A DNA stretch of 36,935 bases from Bacteroidota bacterium (GCA_024280115.1 JAJRQT010000116.1:1-36935); one strand, 5' to 3'; numbered from the stretch's first letter, positions 17,189 through 27,191 are shown. Made by a program: numbers and translations. Notes: generated by a model from the letters alone, not told the origin.

Positions 17189-20100
17189 TTATATCTCGGG
17201 AACTTTCACTTTTTTACCCCATTTCATGCCCATCTTTAACAGCCCCTTCTCAACCAGGTAATAGATCACCGGAACAATGATCAGTGTTAAAAACATTGAG
17301 CTGCTCAAGCCTCCGATAAGTGCCCACGCAAGGCCATTTTTCCACTCAGAACCAGCACCCTGTGCCAGCGCAATAGGCATCAGCCCTATCACCATTGTGA
17401 TATTGGTCATGAGTATTGGTCTGAAACGCAACTTCGTGGCTTCGATTAGTGCCTCCTTCAATTCCAGACCCTTTGCCCGTAAATTGTTGGTGAAGTCAAC
17501 AACTAAAATGGCATTTTTCCCAACGAGTCCAACCAGCATGACCATTCCAAGTATAGAGAAAATGCTGAGTGATTGCTTTGCTAGTGCAAGTGCCAACAGG
17601 GCGCCAATGATCGCTAAGGGAATAGAAAATAACACCACGAACGGGTAGTAGTACGAGTCATACAAAGCCACCAAAATCAGGTAAACCAGTATGATAGAAA
17701 TCGCAAAAGCAATTATCATAGTCTGCACACCTTCCATAGTTCTTTTGGTTTGACCACCAAAAAAGTAGGTGACATTTCCTGGTAACGAAGTTTCTTTAAG
17801 CACTTTTCTCAATTCAGCTCCAACATTTCCTGCCGGAGTTCCAATGACCTGGGATTTCAGTGTAACTGATTTTGAACGGTTCGTCCGCTCAAGCAGCGCA
17901 GGACCTGGCTTTTCTACAATATGTACGAATTGCCTGAAGGGAATCGTCTGGCCTTTCTTATTCATTACCGTAAGTTTTTCAATATCACTTACACTTTTCC
18001 GATTGAATGCATCGAGAATAATATTAATATCATACTCCTCTCCCTGGTCCTCATATTTAGCATCCTGATTTCCATTAAAAGCAGTTCTGATGGTTCCGGC
18101 AACCTGCGGTAAATCGATACCGAGAAGATCCATTTTAGTGCGATCAATCTCCACATTCAGCTCGGTATTGCTTTGGGCCAGGCTGCTTTTTATATCTATC
18201 ACTCCGGGAATATTATCCAATAATTCATAGGCTATCTCAGAAGCAGTTGAAAGATTTTCAAGAGTCTCTCCCAAAAAGGTGACCTGTCCAGCGTCATCGT
18301 CGCGCAGACCGATGATATTGATTTCTACCGGATTTACCTTGAGATCTGGAATGCTGCCTTCGAGATCCAGTTTTATCTTCCTGGCCAGGAAAGCGGTGGA
18401 ATACCCCCGTTTAGTTTTATCGATCAACTTTATACTCAATTCAGCAAGATTTGATGTGTTAAACTCCACTTTACCACTACTTGTAATACCGATGTTTGTA
18501 AATACGCTGAGCACATCAGGAATACTCAACAGGTACTGCTCCACCTGTGAGGTCAGGCGATTGGTCTCCTGGATTGTTGCCTTCTTCGGCAATTCCAGTT
18601 CGACCATGATCTCGGACCTGTCACCGGATTTTACAAATTCAATTCCAATGAACCCCGTAAAAATTAAACTGATTGAAGCGGTAAATAGTAAAACCGCGAT
18701 AATGAGCGTGGCAAGTTTATGAACGAAAGCCCAGTTCAACAATCCTATAATAAAATCTATTATTGAGTTAATCATAGATTCAAAACCACTTAGAAAAATG
18801 CCGATAAATCCATGATTTTTAAGCTGTTCCAACTTTGCAAAGCGAGAAGCCAATAGTGGGACAAGAGTAAAGGAGACAAATAAACTCATTAAAGTTGACG
18901 TCACGATTACTACAGAAAACTGCCTTAGAAGATCAGCCACCAAACCACTGGAAAAAATTATCGGGAGAAAAACCACCACGTCAACCAGCGTAATGGAAAT
19001 GGCAGTAAATCCTATCTCCATCCGGCCCTCATAAGCAGCCCTGACTTTATCTTTTCCCATTTCAATGTGCCTGTAGATATTTTCTATCACAACGATGGAG
19101 TCATCTACCAATATTCCTATTGCAAGAGAGAGCCCGAGCAGCGAAAGCAAATTCAGCGAATAGCCCAAGAGGTACATGACTACAAAAGTCGAAATGATCG
19201 ATGTCGGGATGGAGATGAGGACAATCAGAGAGTTGCGCAGGCTGTGCAGGAATAACAGCATGACCAGCGACACTAAAATCACGGCAAGTCCAAGATCTTC
19301 CATTACCGCATTGGCAGCCTTCACGGTGAATTCAGACGTATCTGAAGCCATCTCAAATTGCAAACCAATATCTTCATGCTCAACAGTCAGCTCATCTAAC
19401 CTGGCCCGAACCAGCCTGCTCATATCTACAGCATTGGCATCACCTTGTTTTTTAATATCCAATCCAAGAGCATTTTGCCCGTTAATCCGGCTGATAACTT
19501 TAACCTCTTTTGCTCCATCAACCACCACAGCCACATCCTTCAACCTTACCTTAAACCCATAATCCGAAATTTCATTGACTACTATATTATCCAGCTCTTT
19601 CAAATTCTCAAATCTGCCGGATAACCTTATAAAGGTCTGCAAAACATCGCCTTCAATTTTTCCCGCTGGAACTTCCATGTTGGCCATACGAACCGCCCGG
19701 ACTACCTGCAATATAGAAGTGTGGTGCGCTTCAAGCTTTTCGGGATCGATCCTGATAGTAATTTCTCGAATGGATTCGCCGAGAAGCCGCACTTCTGCTA
19801 CACCTGGAACCTGGGATAAAGAGGATTGAATCTGGTCTTTGGCAAACCTACTCAATTCCATGTTGGAAAGATTCGAAAATATCGCCAGCCTCATGACCGG
19901 CAGATCATTGAAATCGAATTTACTCAATAGTGGTTTTTGAGCATCCTGAGGCAATTCCGGCAGAACCATTTGCAATTTTCGCTGTGCTTCCTGTAGAGTT
20001 TTATCAATGTCAGCCTCAGATTTCATCATTAACCGGACAAGAGAAAAATTTTCATATGAATAGCTACCGATCTCCTCCAGGTACTCAATGGACGAAAGGG

Positions 20101-20308
20101 CATCTTCGATTTTGATGGAGATTTTACTTTCTACCTCTCCGGGTGAAGCGCCGGGGTAAATGGTTGTAATGGTAAGGACCGGTGGATTAAATTTTGGCAC
20201 CAACTCATAGGAAAGGTAAAAATAGCTGGTTGTTCCTAAAAATATTGCCAACGAAAACAGTACAACTGCCAACTTTGGTTTTTCTATGGATAATTTTGTA
20301 AGATTCAT
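17189..20308 (-). CDS. RND efflux permease 3 (canonical HAE1/AcrB family)
   Basis: 1039 residues with full RND layout: TM1 followed by the 'VLTITTIYPGASPGEVESKI' porter start, TM2-6 from about 335 to 480, a second TM1-like helix near 530-550, and TM8-12 from about 855. In contrast to the pair at 5632-11891, the proton relay is complete: Asp402-Asp403 in 'GILVDDSIVVIEN' and Lys931-Asn932 in 'VGLVGKNAILVVDF'. It should work as a proton-driven multidrug or envelope-substrate exporter with the adaptor and TolC-like protein encoded just upstream. It is the last gene of a four-gene minus-strand operon, starting 20 bp after the adaptor stop. Confidence 0.92.
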   Translation of the reverse strand: MNLTKLSIEKPKLAVVLFSLAIFLGTTSYFYLSYELVPKFNPPVLTITTIYPGASPGEVESKISIKIEDALSSIEYLEEIGSYSYENFSLVRLMMKSEADIDKTLQEAQRKLQMVLPELPQDAQKPLLSKFDFNDLPVMRLAIFSNLSNMELSRFAKDQIQSSLSQVPGVAEVRLLGESIREITIRIDPEKLEAHHTSILQVVRAVRMANMEVPAGKIEGDVLQTFIRLSGRFENLKELDNIVVNEISDYGFKVRLKDVAVVVDGAKEVKVISRINGQNALGLDIKKQGDANAVDMSRLVRARLDELTVEHEDIGLQFEMASDTSEFTVKAANAVMEDLGLAVILVSLVMLLFLHSLRNSLIVLISIPTSIISTFVVMYLLGYSLNLLSLLGLSLAIGILVDDSIVVIENIYRHIEMGKDKVRAAYEGRMEIGFTAISITLVDVVVFLPIIFSSGLVADLLRQFSVVIVTSTLMSLFVSFTLVPLLASRFAKLEQLKNHGFIGIFLSGFESMINSIIDFIIGLLNWAFVHKLATLIIAVLLFTASISLIFTGFIGIEFVKSGDRSEIMVELELPKKATIQETNRLTSQVEQYLLSIPDVLSVFTNIGITSSGKVEFNTSNLAELSIKLIDKTKRGYSTAFLARKIKLDLEGSIPDLKVNPVEINIIGLRDDDAGQVTFLGETLENLSTASEIAYELLDNIPGVIDIKSSLAQSNTELNVEIDRTKMDLLGIDLPQVAGTIRTAFNGNQDAKYEDQGEEYDINIILDAFNRKSVSDIEKLTVMNKKGQTIPFRQFVHIVEKPGPALLERTNRSKSVTLKSQVIGTPAGNVGAELRKVLKETSLPGNVTYFFGGQTKRTMEGVQTMIIAFAISIILVYLILVALYDSYYYPFVVLFSIPLAIIGALLALALAKQSLSIFSILGMVMLVGLVGKNAILVVDFTNNLRAKGLELKEALIEATKLRFRPILMTNITMVIGLMPIALAQGAGSEWKNGLAWALIGGLSSSMFLTLIIVPVIYYLVEKGLLKMGMKWGKKVKVPEI

Positions 20309-20328
20309 ATATCTTCCCGGCTGTATTT

Positions 20329-21378
20329 TTATTCAATTACCTTCACCTTCATCTGGTCACTTAAATTTGACTGGCCGGCAATAACAAGCTGATCTCCTTC
20401 AAACAAACCCTCCACCTTTATTAAATTACCATCAGTTTGAGATATTTTTATTGGTCTCAAATGAGCAGTATTTCCATTAATTACAAATACATTTGGAGCC
20501 CTGCTGCCGGTCAGTGCATTTCTTGAGATTACCGCCCCATCTTCCTTGTCGGGGAAATTGAAAATTGCGGTGGCCACCATCCCCGCTTTCAGGCGCTCAT
20601 CCGGATTTTCTGTAATTAATATCTCAATCCCATATTGCAATGTATAATCAGCCTTTGTACCAATACTTATCACCTCCCCATTCAATATTTCACCCTTCAG
20701 AGATTCAACCTTAACCTCCACAAGTTGCCCTTTAGATATTTTTACAATATTATTTTCATCAACCTTTACCGACATTTTCAAAGAGCGTATATTCACCAGC
20801 TCACAGGCCGGAACCCCGGCGCCAATCATACCTCCCTGCTTCAAAAACATTTTGTTGATGTATCCGGAAATAGGCGCTTTAATAATTGCGTCTGCTACAC
20901 GCTTTTTGGAAGTAATGTATTTTGCATTTGCCGCTTTCTCATTCAATTGAAGAGCTTCGAATTGCTGTTGTGTAATAGCGCCTCCTTCATTCAAAGTGCC
21001 CGCGCGCTCCAGGTCTTTTTGGGCTTTTTTATAATTCGCTTCAGTGACCATAAGCTCTGCCCTCATCAGCTCGTCGTTTACTTTAGCAATTGCATCACCT
21101 TTATTTACCCAATCACCTTCTGTTTTATAAATCGCCATGATCCTCCCCTGGGTTTCAGCCATCAGCATCAATTCATGGGCAGGCGCCAATATGCCTGGCA
21201 CTTCCAGTTTTATATCCAGGGTACCGAATTTCACCTCTGTAACCTTCACAGGATAAGCCTCAACCTTTTGCTCAGCAAATTCAATCTGAGCATTAATTTC
21301 CTGTTTGTTTCTTAACAACATCAGAACGACAATTGCTAAAAGGCAAAGAGTAATTATATAGGATAAAAACTTTTTCAT
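20329..21378 (-). CDS. RND efflux periplasmic adaptor (MFP family)
   Basis: 349 residues. An N-terminal membrane anchor (about 5-22, no lipobox Cys context) is followed by 'KVTEVKFGTLDIKLEVPGILAP', lipoyl half 'YKTEGDWVNKGDAIAKVND', a helical hairpin (about 100-155), the second lipoyl half 'DAIIKAPISGYINKMFLKQGGM', a beta-barrel and a membrane-proximal domain. These are the parts of an AcrA/MexA-like adaptor linking permease 3 to the TolC-like channel. It starts 3 bp after the tolC-like stop and ends 20 bp before the permease, so the three are clearly co-translated. Confidence 0.92.
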   Translation of the reverse strand: MKKFLSYIITLCLLAIVVLMLLRNKQEINAQIEFAEQKVEAYPVKVTEVKFGTLDIKLEVPGILAPAHELMLMAETQGRIMAIYKTEGDWVNKGDAIAKVNDELMRAELMVTEANYKKAQKDLERAGTLNEGGAITQQQFEALQLNEKAANAKYITSKKRVADAIIKAPISGYINKMFLKQGGMIGAGVPACELVNIRSLKMSVKVDENNIVKISKGQLVEVKVESLKGEILNGEVISIGTKADYTLQYGIEILITENPDERLKAGMVATAIFNFPDKEDGAVISRNALTGSRAPNVFVINGNTAHLRPIKISQTDGNLIKVEGLFEGDQLVIAGQSNLSDQMKVKVIE

Positions 21379-21381
21379 TTC

Positions 21382-22737
21382 TTACTGGTTTACCAATTCT
21401 TTCAATTTCCCGGATGCTTTCAATATTTTCAGCTCGGCAAGCCTGGTGTCTAAAAGCGATGTTGCGTAAATCATTTTTGATTCTCTCAAAGTTGCTTCCG
21501 AATCTAAATAATCCATCAACAACATGGTTCCTTGCTCAAAACTCAATTCAGATTGCTGATATACCCTTTCTGCCAATGCAACATTTTCCCGTTGTGATAC
21601 TTGCTCTTCCCGCGCTACATTCAATTCAATGATTGCATGATCATATTCAAGCTGACTTAATTCTTGTTTTTGCTCCAGGCCAAACGCCAATTGAGCATCA
21701 ACAATTTCAGAGACCTCCTTTTTAGATTTCTTTTGAAACCCCCTCATGATGGGCACCGTAAGTTTCAGCCCCCACTGATGAATATTATACCAGTCCTGAT
21801 TGGATTCAAAAAAATTGAAGCGGTCGCGCTGCGCCTGGAAAAGAAATGCTGCATAAGCCTGAAGTCTGGGATAATAATCTGCATTTATTTTTTTAGCGTT
21901 CATTTTATTCAAAACACGTTGTTCTTCCAACATCTTCTCTTCTAACAAATCACCATTTTCTATGGGCATTATTTCACTATTCAGAATATCATGATCGACA
22001 TAATGAATTTCCATAGCTTCTTCCTGTGACATGCCCATTATGAGTTTCAGGTAGCCGAGTTGCTGTTTAATCCCAGCTTGTAGTTTGTTCTTTTTCGATT
22101 TTAGATTGGACGTTTTGACCAGCAATTTGTCATAATCTGTTTGCCTGGCAAAACCCTGCTCTACCTGCAATTTGACAATTGACTGAAGCTTTACCAACCG
22201 TTCCAGGTTAATATCCATAAATATGCTTTTTTCTTCATTGACTGCCACCTGGTAAAACAAAACCGCGACCTGGTACAGCATTTCCTCTTCAGCCATACTT
22301 AGCTTTATCTCCTGGTATGTTTGAAAATGTGCATCCAGGTCTCCATTTCCAAAAAAATTCATATCAAAAATAGTCTGACTGATTTCAAACCCGGTATTTA
22401 AATTATGTCGCAAACCCAGCGGGACGGGGTATGGTCCATCCAAAGGAGTTCCCGCTAAATTAGAGCCCTCCTGCTGTGGGAAAATGTAAGTTGGCAGATC
22501 ATAGAAATAATTGCTATAAGTCAGAAAACCATCAATTTGTGGAAGAAAGGTGCTTTTTCCCTCATACCTGATCATTGCCTCCTTTTCATTTGAAAACTTT
22601 TCGGATTTCAATTTCGGACTGTTATTTAAAGCATAAACCAGGCAATCAGACAATTCGAAACGCTCTTGTGCCGTGGCAGGAAAATACCAAAGGATGATTG
22701 CTCCAAAAATTATAATATAGGTTACTAAAATTTTCAT
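21382..22737 (-). CDS. TolC-like outer-membrane efflux protein
   Basis: 451 residues. A signal peptide (about 1-23, ending PATAQ) is followed by the OEP start 'RFELSDCLVYALNNSPKLKSEKF'. Two long helical repeats follow, with 'AEEEMLYQVAVLFYQVAVNEEKS' in the first half and 'ARYP'-like 'NADYYPRLQAYAAFLFQ' before the second beta hairpin, then 'YQQSELSFEQGTMLLMDYLDSEATL' near the end. These are the marks of outer-membrane factor channels. It is the only TolC-like gene in the window and may also serve the RND pump encoded at 3414-11891, which lacks one (inference). Confidence 0.9.
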   Translation of the reverse strand: MKILVTYIIIFGAIILWYFPATAQERFELSDCLVYALNNSPKLKSEKFSNEKEAMIRYEGKSTFLPQIDGFLTYSNYFYDLPTYIFPQQEGSNLAGTPLDGPYPVPLGLRHNLNTGFEISQTIFDMNFFGNGDLDAHFQTYQEIKLSMAEEEMLYQVAVLFYQVAVNEEKSIFMDINLERLVKLQSIVKLQVEQGFARQTDYDKLLVKTSNLKSKKNKLQAGIKQQLGYLKLIMGMSQEEAMEIHYVDHDILNSEIMPIENGDLLEEKMLEEQRVLNKMNAKKINADYYPRLQAYAAFLFQAQRDRFNFFESNQDWYNIHQWGLKLTVPIMRGFQKKSKKEVSEIVDAQLAFGLEQKQELSQLEYDHAIIELNVAREEQVSQRENVALAERVYQQSELSFEQGTMLLMDYLDSEATLRESKMIYATSLLDTRLAELKILKASGKLKELVNQ

Positions 22738-22753
22738 TTAACAATATAACTGA

Positions 22754-23647
22754 TCAACTTTTACGAAACCATGGCACCAACATTGAGACCTCCCGGCGAT
22801 AAAGGGCATAATCTTCTTTTTGCAATTGTCTTTTTTCCATCATGGGTATGCTGACAAAAACAAATAATACAATCATGCCAATAAAACCAACCCCATATAT
22901 GATGTTTCCCAAAGGATTCAATCCGTAGGCCATCACAAAAATTCCACCCCAAAAGGCGATTTCTCCAAAATAGTTGGGATGACGGGAATATTTCCAAAGC
23001 CCAATATTGCAAACCAGTCCACTTGACTGCCTATTTTCCAATTTAAACTTCCTCAATTGGTTATCTGCCCTGCGCTCAATCTCAATTGCAACGAGGGAGA
23101 TGAAAAATCCTGAAAAATCCGTCAAAACCAAGGAGGCATCTGTGAATACAATTGGGATCAATGGCAAACATCCAAAAAAAACAACTATAGTTGGAAGAAG
23201 ATGAATTCCCAAAAAGCTGACCGGCCAATAAAACCTTCCGGAAATATGTGCCAATTGAATATACCGCCAGTCTTCGTGCTCTAATCCAGGCCAGCTTCGG
23301 AGCCAATTCCGTGTGAGTCTCACGCCCCACCAGGCAACGACAACAGTGATCAATATTATTCTCAAATTAATGGCGGGGATTCCATGAATGATCAGTAAAT
23401 ACAACAATATTATTATCGGTGCAACACTCCAATAAGGATCATATATGCTTGAATTTTTCATCAGCATACTAAATATAAAAATGATGATAGTGCCAATAAA
23501 ATCTCCAAAAGCAATTTGTAACCACAATTCATATTCTGAAAATAAAGTCATAGAAAACCATGCCCCAAAAATTGCGGTCACATAAGCCAACAAAACAATC
23601 ATTCTGTCAGTTATAAAACTATACCTTACTCCTTGCTCTTTTGGCAT
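22754..23647 (-). CDS. DUF1295 / steroid-reductase-like membrane protein
   Basis: 297 residues with about seven hydrophobic helices. Diagnostic pieces are 'IYDPYWSVAPIIILL' (about 68-82), 'GVRLTRNWLRSWPGLEHEDWRY' (about 107-128), 'RRADNQLRKF' and the C-terminal 'GLWKYSRHPNYFGEIAFWGG' with His-Pro-Asn-Tyr-Phe-Gly-Glu. These mark the DUF1295 branch of the steroid 5-alpha-reductase/ICMT-like superfamily, integral membrane enzymes acting on lipids with NADPH or SAM. The actual reaction is not established. It lies 16 bp upstream of the tolC-like gene on the same strand and appears to lead the efflux operon. Confidence 0.82.
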   Translation of the reverse strand: MPKEQGVRYSFITDRMIVLLAYVTAIFGAWFSMTLFSEYELWLQIAFGDFIGTIIIFIFSMLMKNSSIYDPYWSVAPIIILLYLLIIHGIPAINLRIILITVVVAWWGVRLTRNWLRSWPGLEHEDWRYIQLAHISGRFYWPVSFLGIHLLPTIVVFFGCLPLIPIVFTDASLVLTDFSGFFISLVAIEIERRADNQLRKFKLENRQSSGLVCNIGLWKYSRHPNYFGEIAFWGGIFVMAYGLNPLGNIIYGVGFIGMIVLFVFVSIPMMEKRQLQKEDYALYRREVSMLVPWFRKS

Positions 23648-23813
23648 ACCATATTGATATTAGCGCATGTTACTTAAATAATAATTCTTATTTAGAAAAA
23701 CTCATTTTAAATGATCGGATTAACTCTTTAATTACTGTGAATTAAAGGTGTAAAAGTAATAAATATTAAAAAAGTCACGACTATTTTTAGAACACTTTAA
23801 ACCACCACCAGAT

Positions 23814-24944
23814 TTGGCCAAACGAGAGACAGATTTTAATATCCCACCAATATCTCCATTGGTTGGCAGTACAATACCTAATTTCTTTAGGGTAATCTCT
23901 ATGGGAAAAATTGCTTTAAGGCTTATCCCGACATTATTGCTTACTTTTTTAGTAATTCTGATTGCTACCCCATTCCAACTCTATGAGTATTTTTATTTTA
24001 GAAATAAAGTTAAAAATCATAAATTCAACAAGCCCCCGGTCTTTATCATAGGCCACTGGAGAAGCGGTACTACTCATCTGCATAACCTGCTTTGCCAGGA
24101 TCCGGCCAATGGATTTACCACTACTTACCATGCGGTTTTTCCGAATAATCTGAAAAGCAAATGGATCTTTAAGCCTTTTATGAAATTGAATATGCCCGAC
24201 AAACGACCCTCGGATAATATACGGTTATCGACAGAATTCCCGCAAGAAGAAGAATTTGCACTTGGGAACATGACACATGCTACCTTTTATCATTTTTTTT
24301 ATTTCCCATCCATCAATGACCTGCTTTATGAAAAATACATCAGATTCCATGGAATTTCATCAAATGAAAAGAACAAATTTAAGAGCAAATATCATGAGCT
24401 TTTAGTTAAGGCTGCCCTAAATACGGGGAAAGATCAATTAATTATTAAAAACCCGGTTAATACAGGAAAAATAAAGTTGCTACTGGAAATGTTTCCCGAC
24501 GCGAAGTTTATCCATATTTACAGAAACCCCATTGTCACATATCTATCTACTGTAAAATTTTATAATTCTCTTTTGCCGACATCTAGCCTCGAGAATTATG
24601 AAGATGAATATGTCATTCAAAAAATCATCCTTAATTATAAAAATCTGATGAATGACTTTTTTGAAACTAAAGATCTGATCCCCAAGGAAAACTTATATGA
24701 AATCAGGTACGAAGAATTTGAAAAAGATAATCTGTTTTATTTGAAAGCGATTTATGAAAAACTAAAGTTGAAAACCTGGGATAATGCAGAAAGATTTCTC
24801 TCAGATTATATTCAAGCCCAAAAGCACTATGAAAAAAATAAATACAAAATCACCAAAGCTGAGCTCGAATTGCTATTGAAAGAATGGGGCTTTGCCATGG
24901 AAAAATTGAAATACAAAACACCGGAAAACCTTGATGTGATATAA
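23814..24944 (+). CDS. membrane-anchored sulfotransferase-family protein
   Basis: 376 residues from TTG 23814. The first possible ATG is codon 30, but the 'ISPLVGSTIPNFFRVI' segment before it matches the family N-terminus, so I keep the longer form. A hydrophobic helix at about 36-56 anchors it. The PAPS 5'-phosphosulfate loop is 'IGHWRSGTTHLHNLL' (about 79-93), and the 3'-phosphate motif is 'FIHIYRNPIVTYLST' with Arg near 238. It would move sulfate from PAPS to a glycan, lipid or peptide acceptor at the membrane. It has no sulfate-activation genes nearby and stands alone, divergent from the DUF1295 gene. Confidence 0.85.
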   Translation: MAKRETDFNIPPISPLVGSTIPNFFRVISMGKIALRLIPTLLLTFLVILIATPFQLYEYFYFRNKVKNHKFNKPPVFIIGHWRSGTTHLHNLLCQDPANGFTTTYHAVFPNNLKSKWIFKPFMKLNMPDKRPSDNIRLSTEFPQEEEFALGNMTHATFYHFFYFPSINDLLYEKYIRFHGISSNEKNKFKSKYHELLVKAALNTGKDQLIIKNPVNTGKIKLLLEMFPDAKFIHIYRNPIVTYLSTVKFYNSLLPTSSLENYEDEYVIQKIILNYKNLMNDFFETKDLIPKENLYEIRYEEFEKDNLFYLKAIYEKLKLKTWDNAERFLSDYIQAQKHYEKNKYKITKAELELLLKEWGFAMEKLKYKTPENLDVI

Positions 24945-25778
24945 AATTGCAACAGCACAGCCACTTACCTGCATGCCACAGACGATTTAATGCTATAATG
25001 ATGGAATGCTATATATAGAAAAGGGGAGAATGGAGATATTACAAAAAAAATGCTCATGAAAAGGATCGTTCGGCATTTCTGGGAGAGATAATTTCTAAAC
25101 AAGAAGATAAAGTGAAGACACCTTTGTAAAATTTTAATAAAGGACCCTGATCAAAATTCTTCCTTGAGTTATGAGCGTTGGCCAGTCAAAACAGCGGTGG
25201 TGTGTAGGCTGTGAGTGCGGAAGCATTGTTTTGACAAGATTTTTCTTTGTTTCGTTTATTTCATCGAATGGAAAAGAAATGAAAATCCATAAACTATCTT
25301 ACTCGAAAACGCTCGTAAAATACCTTAGCCTTGAAAGCTCATACATTCTAAGGTCGTGATTCATATTATAGTTAAACCTCAGGCTTTAGGTTTGATCCAT
25401 TTAAAAGGCGTAACATAAATCCATTACTGTTGGTGTCAAATAAAGAAATATGAGTCCACTTTGGAAAGTCAGAATTCGTGGATTTTTAACTATTCTATCC
25501 CTAACCCCTAAAGGGGAAGTCGTTGAAAATCCACGAATTCTTCGAAGTCCACTTCAGGTGATTTTGGGGTGTTATACTTTTTGGAGTAGATTCAAATATG
25601 ATTAAAACGGCTTTTTATGGAGGCGATTATGATAATTGTCAAATTGAAAAACTAATCTAATGGAATGAGATAAAAATTATTTCAGCATTATCGCATTGTT
25701 GCATTAAATCATTTTTGCTATCACATATTTTACTGAAATAGTATTGAAACCAAAAAGACAAAAATATTTCAAATGCTA
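24945..25778. other. gene-poor gap with remnants and inverted repeat
   Basis: No confident gene is present. A 37-codon frame at 25019-25129 (+) ends with a protein-like tail ('WRYYKKNAHEKDRSAFLGEI...') but has no start and may be a gene remnant. A 62-codon frame at 25171-25359 (+) contains 'TRFFFVSFISSNGKEMKIHK', which looks like translated repeat DNA. An inverted repeat occupies 25472-25540. The remaining part before the end of dnaA is plain AT-rich DNA. Confidence 0.5.
25472..25540. repeat. inverted repeat with inner hairpin
   Basis: Arms 25472-25490 (GAATTCGTGGATTTTTAAC) and 25522-25540 are reverse complements except for one position. Between them is a perfect small hairpin CCCCTAAAGGGG at 25505-25516. 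AGTCCACTT occurs on both flanks in direct orientation (near 25453 and 25546). It has no coding potential and looks like a mobile-repeat footprint or a strong RNA foldback downstream of dnaA. Confidence 0.6.
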
Positions 25779-27191
25779 TTAAATCGCTTTTAACTTTAGC
25801 TTTTTCCTCAATTCATCCAACGACTTTTTAAAGTTATTATCGGTATCATATTGATCATTGACGGTTTGCACCGCATGAATTACCGTACTGTGATCGCGGC
25901 CACCGAAATGATACCCTATGGATTTTAATGACAAATTGGTGTATTCCTTTGAAAAATACATAGCCAGCTGGCGGGCCATTACAATTTCCTTTTTCCTCGT
26001 TTTATCCTTCAACTGGTCAATGGACACTTTAAAAAATTCTGATACCGTCTTTTGGATATAATCAATCCCAACTTCGGAATCGATATCATGAACAATGCTC
26101 TTGAGTGTTTGTTTTGCCAGTTCGAGATCAATCTCTTTTTGAACCAAAGAAGAATTTGCGATCAATGAAATGATCACTCCTTCCAGCTCCCGGATATTTG
26201 TATCCACGCTATAAGCTAAATATTCAATGACATTGTCGGGAATGCTGATACCGTCCGATTGCATTTTCCTATTGATGATCGCGATCCTGGTTTCATAATC
26301 AGGCTGTTGCAAATCAGCGGTCAGCCCCCATTTGAACCTGCTCACCAAACGCTCCATTAGGCCATCCAGATCTTTTGGCGGCCGGTCGCTCGTCATTATT
26401 ATCTGACTCCCGGACTGATGGAGATGATTGAAAATATGAAAAAATATTTCCTGCGTCTTTACCTTACCTTCAAAAAACTGCACATCATCTATGATGAGTA
26501 CATCTACTTTCAGGTAGAAACTTGAGAACTCCTGGATTCTATTGTTTTTAATCGCATCAAAAAACTGGTTTGCAAATTTTTCCGAAGAGACATAGTGCAC
26601 AATTTTCTTTTCAGGTCCATTGGCTATTTCATTTCCAATTGCCTGTACAAGGTGTGTTTTCCCAAGCCCTACTCCTCCATACAACATCAATGGATTAAAT
26701 GAGGTAACGCCTGGACGCTTAGCAACTGCATAGCCGGCAGATCGCGCCAGCCTGTTGCAATCACCCTCGATGAAATTTTCAAACGAATATATCGGATTTA
26801 GCTTTATATCGTAGCCAAACAGCTCAAATGAACTGTATTCCTTCCTTGGCTCAAATTTCGCTCCATAGCCATTTCCAGAGGACCTTGTTGGATTATTGGG
26901 CAAACTGATGGTATAGGGCTGCTTGGCTTCGCCACCGGTATCGACTATCACGGAGTACTCCAGTCGAAAATCTTTACCGAGTTGATTGTCAATTACATTC
27001 CTTAATAAATGTACATAATGTTCTTCCAGATATTCATAAAAAAATTGGCTGGGAACCTGAATAGTTAAAATTTTGTCTTCGAGTTTAATTGGTTTTATAG
27101 GTTTGAACCAGGTCTCAAAACCCTGGTCACCGATATCATCTCTGATTCTTGTCAGACAATTATTCCACGCTGTATTATGGTTACTCTGCAT
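25779..27191 (-). CDS. dnaA: chromosomal replication initiator DnaA
   Basis: 470 residues, normal length. Domain I (1-80) starts 'NCLTRIRDDIGDQGFETWFKPIKPI'. A short variable linker (about 85-125) follows. The AAA+ domain has Walker A GGVGLGKT (172-179), Walker B VLIIDDVQFF (231-240) and 'MTSDRPPKDLDGLMERLVSRFKWGL' carrying the sensor and Arg-finger region. Domain IV ends with the DNA-binding signature 'GGRDHSTVIHAVQTV' near 440. It binds DnaA boxes at oriC and opens the origin with ATP. It is not next to dnaN, recF or rpmH; its neighbours are mutA (divergent) and the repeat-bearing gap. Confidence 0.98.
   Translation of the reverse strand: MQSNHNTAWNNCLTRIRDDIGDQGFETWFKPIKPIKLEDKILTIQVPSQFFYEYLEEHYVHLLRNVIDNQLGKDFRLEYSVIVDTGGEAKQPYTISLPNNPTRSSGNGYGAKFEPRKEYSSFELFGYDIKLNPIYSFENFIEGDCNRLARSAGYAVAKRPGVTSFNPLMLYGGVGLGKTHLVQAIGNEIANGPEKKIVHYVSSEKFANQFFDAIKNNRIQEFSSFYLKVDVLIIDDVQFFEGKVKTQEIFFHIFNHLHQSGSQIIMTSDRPPKDLDGLMERLVSRFKWGLTADLQQPDYETRIAIINRKMQSDGISIPDNVIEYLAYSVDTNIRELEGVIISLIANSSLVQKEIDLELAKQTLKSIVHDIDSEVGIDYIQKTVSEFFKVSIDQLKDKTRKKEIVMARQLAMYFSKEYTNLSLKSIGYHFGGRDHSTVIHAVQTVNDQYDTDNNFKKSLDELRKKLKLKAI

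Noticed and set aside
20635..21315. 226-codon plus-strand ORF
   Set aside because: It lies wholly antisense to the well-supported adaptor gene, is rich in Cys, His and Phe as shadows are, and has no domain.
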